Part shown: positions 57,282 through 64,000 of the stretch, one piece after another
Layout of the letters: the number at the start of each line of letters is the position of its first letter
Numbering within the stretch: the stretch's first letter is position 1
DNA from: Tupaia tana
Lineage: Eukaryota; Chordata; Mammalia; Scandentia; Tupaiidae
DNA length: 64,000 bases
Assembly: GCA_026018925.1 (NCBI GenBank)
Contig: JAKSZU010000002.1
Coordinates: 10,351,662 to 10,415,661 of the forward strand
Direction: 5' to 3'
Program-made: the position numbers and the translations under genes
The notes under the pieces: generated by a model
Told to the model about the DNA's origin: nothing
Database searches by the model: none
What the model saw: the letters and a program-made list of their open reading frames with translations, nothing else

Positions 57282-58220
57282 GGACACGTGTTCACTTACC
57301 CAGTGTACTACACACCAGCAGGACACGTGTTCACTTACCCAGTGTGCTCACACACCAGCGGGACACGTGTTCACTTACCCGGTGTGCTCACACACCACCG
57401 GGACACGTGTTCACTTACCCGGTGTGCTCATACACCAGCGGGACACATGTTCACTTACCCGGTGTGCTCACACACCAGCGGGACACGGGTTCACTTACCC
57501 GGTGTGCTCACACACCAGCGGGACACGTGTTCACTTACCCGGTGTGCTCACACACCAGCGGGACACGTGTTCACTTACCCGGTGTGCTCACACACCAGCG
57601 GGACACGTGTTCACTTACCCGGTGTGCTCACACACCAGCGGGACACGTGTTCACTTACCCGGTGTGCTCACACACCACCGGGACACGTGTTCACTTACCC
57701 GGTGTGCTCACACACCAGCGGGACACGTGTTCACTTACCCGGTGTGCTCACACACCAGAGGGACACGTGTTCACTTACCCGGTGTGCTCACACACCAGCG
57801 GGACACGGGTTCACTTACCCGGTGTGCTCACACACCACCGGGACACGGGTTCACTTACCCAGTGTGCTCACACACCAGTGGGACACGGGCTCACTTACCC
57901 AGTGTGCTCACACACCAGCGGGACACGTGTTCACTTACCACCGGGACACGGGTTCACTTACCCAGTGTGCTCACACACCACCGGGACACGTGTTCACTTA
58001 CCCAGTGTGCTCACACACCACCGGGACACGGGTTCACTTACCCGGTGTGCTCACACACCAGCGGGACACGTGTTCACTTACCCGGTGTGCTCACACACCA
58101 GCGGGACACGTGTTCACTTACCCAGTGTGCTCACACACCAGCGGGACACGTGTTCACTTACCCAGTATGCTCACACACCAGCAGGACACGTGTTCACTTA
58201 CCCAGTGTACTCACGAACCA
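57282..58220. repeat. 40-bp minisatellite with E-box in most units
   Basis: About 24 tandem units of 40 bp. Half the unit is GGGACACGTGTTCACTTACC; the rest reads CGGTGTGCTCACACACCAGC. A 17-bp deletion joins two units near 57940, and the first unit junction is 1 bp short. Seventeen units carry CACGTG, six CACGGG, one CACATG. Because 40 is not a multiple of 3 and the unit lacks stops, all three forward frames are open across the array and give the same 40-residue repeat in rotated order. That makes it a non-coding artefact of periodicity, not a gene. Confidence 0.97.
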
Positions 58221-58938
58221 GTCAGTTGCTCTGTAGATCTCGCTGTTCTGTCTCCCAGGCAGTGTGGTCCTGCAGCTGTTGAGAAGTAGGGACTGGTCCC
58301 TTGCTCAGTGAGCCTGTAGCCAGTGGTCAGCAGACTGGGACAGTAGAGAATGCCCAAAGAACTCTTCAGGTTTTTATTATAGGAAGTTTACTAAATTTTA
58401 CAGAGCTTTAAGTTAACACTTTTTCCTGATGTCATTATGTCTGGGGAAAGGAAGCATGTATAGTGCCCGAAGCCTTTGAACAGACATGTCTTAACCTGAC
58501 CACGTTTGTTGCAAGTAATTGTTTTAAAAATTAATGTGGCTTGCCTGTGAGATAAATATAAGTATGTATGAATTTAAATGCAAAATTATATGTTGAACAT
58601 AAAAGGATAAATCTTGTTTTCTTTAGTGCAAATGTGTACTACTATGTAGAAACACTGACATGTCCCCAACTTTATATTTTAGTGGCTTTGTGTTAACATT
58701 TTATTTGCTTGATGGTCTGTTTAATACTATAGAATAAATTAATGTCTGTGTTTGAAGAAAGAACAGAATTTTTTCCAGGCATTTAATGTTGTTGGTAATT
58801 TTGTACTAAGAGGAAAACATAATTCTTATTTTTGTCATTAATTGTATCTCAGATATACCAGTTATATAATCAAGATACTCACTTTTAAAACTGTAGACCT
58901 TGTCAACATATCACTAAAAAAAAAAAAAATCAATTGTT

Positions 58939-59188
58939 GGTACCAGCGGTTGGCATAATAGCTATGTCGCTGGACTCCCATGTAGCTGACCACGGTTCCA
59001 GTCCTGGATCCAGTGACTTAAACTCACGCTGGGCGCGTGTGCATGTGTGCCCAAGATCCTGAGAGGAGAATGGAGGAGAAGGAATTGTGGCATGGTCACC
59101 CCCTGGGGATGATTTCTTGCTCTCTGTCTCTCTGGTGAGCGCACACGCCCTATAGCAAAAACCTCTCAAAAAAAAAAAATAAATAATA
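58939..59188 (+). mobile_element. tRNA-SINE type A, full length
   Basis: Head GGTACCAGCGGTTGGCATAA, B box GGTTCCAGTCC, end CCCTATAGCAAAAACCTC plus A-tail. Flanks share an imperfect ATCAATTGTTG/ATCACTGTTG. Confidence 0.94.
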
Positions 59189-60364
59189 ATCACTGTTGTC
59201 ACTATAGAGTACAACAGCAAACCTGAGAATTAAGAAACAGTGTATTAACAAGGCTGAGCTGATCAAGTGTTCTGCTTGTCAGTGTTACAGTGTTAATAAC
59301 TAGAGAAGAGACATTGGCAGTTTTGTTGGTAAGTTCACCTATTAATTTATTCACCTGACAAAGATCCAAGCTACGTGTTGGAGAGCCATAGTTAACTATA
59401 TAGATGGACTTTTTTTTTTAATGGAGCTGGTGGTCTGATGGAAAAATTAAATAGCTAAAACATTAAAGCATGATAAATACAGCCGCAGGAGCGTTTACCG
59501 TTCAGCTCGTCATCTGGTGCGGTCACAGGAAACTTTACCGAGGAAGGTGGTGTCTGAGAGAGTGAAGGTTTACAGAGAGGGTCAGGGCATTGGCAGCAGA
59601 TCAGAACCTCTGATGATAAAAGCTTTCTGCTGTGTAGAGTCACAGTGGCATGTTAGCTGAAGTCGGGAGGTGCAAGAGACTTACGGGGAAAGGAGATGGG
59701 GGGGGGGAGGAGATAAGGATCTCTGTGGGGACCAGCCCATTAGACTATCTGAGCATTTTTAGTATCATGTGAACCATTGTGTTTTAAGTGGAAAGAAAGG
59801 GTAAGACGAGCTTTAGAACACAAGCACACTGGGGTTCATAGTGAGGTAAGTCAGTGGATATTGAAATGTTGGGATCAGGAAAAGCCATCGAAAAGCCAGT
59901 GGGAATTAGGGCCGTTGGGACGTATTGGAGAAGGTGGGCTGGAGGACTGTAGGAGGTGGAACCGGGTGAGTTTGTCGAACGCCTGCATGTACGCTCAAGG
60001 ACAGGGCACGTGGGAGGCTGCGGGCAGGCATCACTGTCAGAGTCAGACTGTCCGGCGGAAACGTGAGGAGTGCAGGAGCAGGGGATGCCTGAAAAGCAGC
60101 CCAGTAGCCGTGGAGGGGGGCTGCACATCAGACACTGAGCAGGTACCAGTCCTCTGAGTGTTCTAGGTGAGAGGGTTCCCACGAGCCTGACTTAGGGTAC
60201 GACCGCATGGGCTCTCGAGCAGCGGTGGTCTAGTAGAGGAGAGGCAGATGTGTTCACAGGAGCCATGTGACAGATGTTCCGTGGAGTATGCTTGTATGTT
60301 TCCACATGTGTATTTCATTTAATCTTTATTTAATTTTTATAAGAGGCAAGTGACAGCTATTATC

Positions 60365-60565
60365 ATTAAACATTTTTTATGATACAGTATGTGCATATGA
60401 AGAGAGAAGTACCCTTAGCAGGGTCCCATCATGCCACAGTCCCTTTTCCCCATCCCTCCAGCTCGTCAGGATCCCAGCTATGCATACACCTGGGAATCCG
60501 AAATTTAGGTCACGGTATGGCTTTCAGTCTCGCAGGGCACTTGCTTTATCCGCTCCACAGAGGCT
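60365..60565 (-). mobile_element. Old tRNA-SINE variant
   Basis: GTATGTGCATATGAAGAGAG, GGGTCCCATCATGCCACAGT and CAGGATCCCAGCTATGC in inverted SINE order, followed by a decayed head. Confidence 0.55.
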
Positions 60566-61969
60566 GAGCTGATGACTATTTTTGAAATGAAAAATCCAAG
60601 TCTGAGTGACGACGTAGTGCTTCACAATCGCATAGCTGATGAAGTGCCTTGAAACCAGGTTTTCTGCTTTTTTGGACCTCAGTGGTCTTCTCACTAAGCC
60701 ACACTGTCTCTGTAATGAAGGTTGGAATGAATCTGGGTTTGGAGTGATTTGGTTAGCTGCTGGGGGGGGGCAGAGAAGACAGCCCCTGGGCAGGTACCAG
60801 GCGGTGAGCCTGGAAGCGGCAGTGTGCAGAGGAGCGGGAGCAGTGAGGGGCAGGTGCAGGCGCCGTGGGCACTTGTGTGTGGGCGGCAGAAGTGCACCTG
60901 GTCGAGCGTGCCATGTGACAGCTGAAGAGAGGGATCTGAGCATGCCACATGAGGACAGGAGGAGGGTCTGCCATACCATGCCAAATTCTCTGGGCCTTAT
61001 TTGGTAGACAGGCAAGTGGGGGGCCTTGAGAGTGTCAGGTGAGGGTAGTGGTCACAGAGTCCTGCAACAGACATTCCCTGTGCCATCGTAACCGCCGGGC
61101 ACTGGGACTGTGGGTAATACAGTGTTAGACGTTGCAGTCCTTGCCCTTGGGAGGTTCTGTGGACGAGATACTGTGCAGTAGGTGCTCCGATGGAGAAGAA
61201 CAGGATGGGGAGAAACCTTGGCAGCTGGGAGCATACCTGTGGCCTGAAGGAATCAGGATTGAAGAGCAATCACAGAAACGGGGGTGGGGTGGGGGGGCTG
61301 CTTCTAGAGCACCCCCTGTAGAGACTGAGCCTGGCTCAGCTGCCCAAGTGAGGGGCAGAAATAGACTGGGTCCTTGGAGGCCAAGGTCAGAGGTCAGGTT
61401 TTATTTGGGTGGATCTTCTGAGAGTATGTATAGGTTTTCTGTTTGAAACAGTCACTCTGGCTGCTGTCCAGGTGGATCTCACGGAATTTTCTTTTCCTAG
61501 CAGCATCTTTCAGTATGGCTCAAGAGAACAAATGGATGGAAGAATTGGTTGAACCCACTAGTTGTTATGCTTATGTAAAAGGCTACCTGATTTCAAAATT
61601 TTTTCTCTAATTTTAATAATTCTCTGTTTTTTTTTTCAGTCTCTAGAGATAGTTGTAGATATTACTGAATATAAATTTAAAATAGTTTTCTTCTCATTTT
61701 AAGTATGACGTAAAAATGTTAAAATGAACTTCTTTCTCTACTGCTTTGATAGAAGTATTACAGATTTGTTTTTAATTTCTATTATGTTTTAATAACAATC
61801 TTAGAACATTTGGAGCCTTTGTTGAAAATATTGAATTATTAGAGATTCTTTTCCTTACTGAGTTATAACTTTGTAGATTTGCCAGCAAATTATAGGGAAT
61901 AATAGTTTATAACTAACCAGAGGACATTGCCCTGTATATTCTTTTAATCTTTGCTGAATTTTGTTCTAG

Positions 61970-62212
61970 TTTTCTGAATTTCCAGATCCCATGTGGGGCT
62001 CAGACTACGTGCAATTGTCTCGGACCCCGCCTTCCCGTGAGCAGAAGCGCAGCGCCGTGTCGTGGGAGGAGCTGAAGGCCATGGACTTGCCCTCCTTCGA
62101 GCCAGCCTTCCTGGTCCTCTGTCGGGTTCTTCTGAACGTGATACACGAGTGCCTGAAGTTGAGATTGGAACAGAGACCTGCCGGAGAACCATCTTTATTG
62201 AGTATTAAGCAG
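61970..62212 (+). CDS. MAP3K4: MAP3K4 exon 4 (internal coding exon)
   Basis: The exon has 243 bp and 81 whole codons, phase 0 at both ends. It begins FSEFPDPMWGSDYVQLSRTP and ends SLLSIKQ, matching the human MAP3K4 continuation after exon 3 as I recall it. The acceptor is TTTTGTTCTAG before 61970 and the donor is GTTTGT at 62213, a weak donor because +3 is T and +4 is T. The segment lies in the MEKK4 N-terminal core upstream of the kinase domain and has no catalytic motif. The run FLVLCRVLLNVIHECLKLRL looks like an amphipathic helix. The next exon is beyond the window. Confidence 0.96.
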
Positions 62213-62328
62213 GTTTGTTTCAAAAACTTTTTCACATGTTTAGCAGTTATTTTACTCTATGGCTTGTGATTTTTATTTTAGGGATTTCTCACAATTTTGC
62301 ACGGTGAAAAATGAGTGTTAGTGTTTTT

Positions 62329-62591
62329 TCTTTTTTCTTTTTTTTTTTTTTTTTTTTTTTTCCATGGGGCACGTGTGCTTGCTGGAGAAAGACAAAGAAA
62401 GGGAAAGTGAGAAATCCCCCTCCAGGAAGGATGGCTATGTCATAATCCCTTCTCTTCCGTTCTTCTCTTGGGATTTTGGGCACACACACATGTGCTCGGT
62501 GTGATTTTCAGGCTGCCAGTTCCAGGGCTCGAACCACAGTTTGCCATATGGGAGTCCCAACTCCTTCACCACCATGCCACCTGCTGGTCCC
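62329..62591 (-). mobile_element. tRNA-SINE with 16-bp target duplication, near exon 4
   Basis: Inverted copy with a long T run. The flanks are a perfect GAGTGTTAGTGTTTTT (62313-62328 and 62592-62607). The body is moderately diverged (GATTTTGGGCACACACAC). It starts about 115 bases after the exon 4 donor. Confidence 0.95.
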
Positions 62592-62868
62592 GAGTGTTAG
62601 TGTTTTTAAGCTGATCATTTTAGGGTGATTAAAAATATTCCTTACACGTAGTCCTCAAAGATGCAGTTGTGGTTCTGTCTTTCTGCCATCCACTTTCTTA
62701 TTCTAAAAGGACATGAAAACATGGTGATGGCACTTGAGCCTCTGTACCCTTTCTATCCGTCTTTGAAGACTGGAAGCTTGACAGTCATTCATAAAAGATA
62801 GTGTTTAAGTTGCTTTCCTTTCTTTTCCTTTTTGTTTTTTTTCTTTTCTTCCCCCTCCCCTCCCCTCT

Positions 62869-62940
62869 CCTCTTCTCTTCTCTTCTCTTCTCTTCTCTTC
62901 TCTTCTCTTCTCTTCTCTTCTTTTCTTTTCTTTTCTTTTA
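62869..62940. repeat. (TCTTC)n pentanucleotide repeat
   Basis: About ten TCTTC/TTCTC units (62869-62921) continue into TTTTC units. It lies at the tail of an old inverted SINE. Confidence 0.92.
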
Positions 62941-63452
62941 CCTTGCCAGAAAGCATGTGTGCTTGCCAAAGAGAGAAAGAGATGGGGGAGAGAGGAGGAT
63001 GCACCTACCCACAGTGGAGCATGGTCACACTGCAGTCATTCCCTTCCCGTTTCTCCATCCTGTCATGATTTTAGGCATGCATGCACATGTGCTTGCTTTG
63101 CCTTTTTTTTAAAAAAAATTATTTATATATTTTTTCTTATTATTCATACATTAAATCGCTATGCATCATTTAGATTGTGAAGAGACTTTACCCAGCACGA
63201 TATACACCTCAGTCCAGCCCAGTTGAGACCACTATACACATCCTCGTCAACAGATAATAAACCTTATCTATGTCCCACAAGTGTCTTATCTCTCCATTTC
63301 CCCCCCAAATTTCCTACACTCTTCCCCTGTCACACTCTCTTTCTACTTTGTCTCTAGCTTGCTCTGTTTTACAAACCACTGGGGCTCAGTTTTGAAATGC
63401 TCAGCTGGCCATGTGGATCCAGCTCTCTTAACCACTTGTATGTGAGGCCAAA
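62941..63452 (-). mobile_element. Old tRNA-SINE split by an unclassified insert
   Basis: The tail and body (62941-63105: GCCAGAAAGCATGTGTGC to CATGCACATGTGCTTGC) and the head (about 63371-63452: CTCAGCTGGCCATGTGGATC) belong to one inverted copy. About 260 bp of other sequence separates them. Confidence 0.65.
63106..63370. other. Unclassified insert within an old SINE
   Basis: It contains ATTAAATCGCTATGCATCAT, GACTTTACCCAGCACGATAT, CCCAGTTGAGACCACTATAC and AACAGATAATAAACC. I do not recognise it, and no open frame or obvious terminal repeat is seen. Confidence 0.5.
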
Positions 63453-63477
63453 CCACATTCAAGTTTCTTTTTCTTTT

Positions 63478-63736
63478 TCTTTTTTTGGAGAGGTTTTCGC
63501 TATAGGGCTCGTGCGCTCGCCAGACAGACAGAGACATAGAGACAGAAAGCAAGAAATCACCCCCCCAGGGGAGATGGTCACGCCTCAATCCCTTCTCCTC
63601 CATTCTCCTCTCGGGATCTTGGGCATGCACGCACACGTGCCCGGCGTGAGTTTTAAGCCACCGGGTCCAGGATGCGAACCGTGGTCGACTACGTGGGAGT
63701 CCAGCGACATAGCCATTATGCTAACTGCTGGTTCCC
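63478..63736 (-). mobile_element. tRNA-SINE type B with target duplication
   Basis: Inverted young copy, GGTTCCC head end, minus-strand B box GGTTCGCATCC. Flanks CACATTCAAGTTTCTT (63454-63469) and CACATTTAAGTTTCTT (63737-63752). Confidence 0.96.
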
Positions 63737-64000
63737 CACATTTAAGTTTCTTAAATTTGTTTATTTTTGTTTATTTAAGGTACATGTAAATAGGTCAGTG
63801 TCTTTAGCGTATGCAGAGGGGAGGTGTTTGGACTTTTTGCTTACGGAAGCCATTGTGTGGTATAAGCAGCAGTGACAGCTTTTGATTTCATAGCTGTGGT
63901 CAGTTTTGGATTAGATCTTGGGGGTGTTGACCTCAGGGGCAGCAGAGGATGGGATGGAAGCAGTCGTATTGATCAAGAGCTAGAGCCAGTGAATGTGCGG

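Larger units (their letters stand above)
41825..61969 (+). other. MAP3K4: MAP3K4 intron 3
   Basis: This intron of about 20.1 kb is bounded by a GTAGGT donor and a TTCTAG acceptor. It holds an endogenous retrovirus, L1 relics, many SINEs and a 40-bp minisatellite. Stretches with nothing recognised are 41825-42320, 43030-43800, 44440-45080, 49710-50650, 53730-54020, 56320-57280, 58230-58930 and most of 59190-61969. The last is GC-richer from 59690 to 61450, with G runs near 59700 and 60765 but no conserved frame. Confidence 0.9.
62213..64000 (+). other. MAP3K4: MAP3K4 intron 4, 5' part
   Basis: The intron starts with GTTTGT after exon 4 and runs off the window. It contains two young minus-strand SINEs, an older split SINE with a TTCTC repeat and an unclassified insert. 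The last 250 bases hold no recognised feature. Confidence 0.9.

Noticed and set aside
57214-58289. Long open frames in all three forward frames of the minisatellite
   Set aside because: They follow automatically from a stop-free 40-bp tandem repeat. No splice or start context and no conserved domain.
61132-61446. Open frame in a GC-rich part of intron 3
   Set aside because: No recognisable domain, no splice sites and no similarity that I can see. It is short enough to occur by chance.

Overview
This window is nuclear DNA from a placental mammal. It holds a 64 kb internal slice of one gene, MAP3K4 (MEKK4/MTK1, a MAP kinase kinase kinase), read on the + strand. Three coding exons are visible: exon 2 (27501-27691), the very large exon 3 (40461-41824) and exon 4 (61970-62212). 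They join in frame, with intron phases 2, 1, 0 and 0. The proline-rich first exon and promoter lie upstream of the window. The rest of the MEKK4 core and the kinase domain lie downstream. No other host gene, tRNA, rRNA or CRISPR array is supported.

Everything else is intron and is unusually crowded with transposable elements. The dominant one is a tRNA-derived SINE of about 230-260 bp, with about 60 copies on both strands. It has a tRNA-like head with A and B boxes, a body with a GC-rich hairpin, a CT-rich tract and an A-tail. Many copies are near-identical with perfect 10-19 bp target duplications, so the family has been active recently. I see a type A (GGGACC head), a type B (GGGAACC head, altered B box), older diverged copies and a short form of about 150 bp. 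From memory this resembles the CYN SINEs of colugos (Dermoptera). Alu-like, 7SL-type copies fit Euarchontoglires. The species call is an inference (about 0.6).

Region by region: 1-27500 is the end of intron 1 (SINEs, MIR, L1 and L2 fragments, a hAT-like relic and a 70-bp mariner-like palindrome). Intron 2 (27692-40460) starts with a GC instead of a GT donor and contains a CpG-dense minisatellite (about 31160-32020). Intron 3 (41825-61969) contains a degraded class I endogenous retrovirus on the minus strand (45086-48798, both LTRs and target duplication visible) and a 40-bp minisatellite of about 24 units (57282-58220), most of which carry a CACGTG E-box. Intron 4 begins at 62213.

I found no clear new protein system. 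The most notable items are the SINE subfamily structure and its nested insertions, the GC-AG splice junction, the two minisatellites, the partly deleted provirus and the small palindromic transposon.
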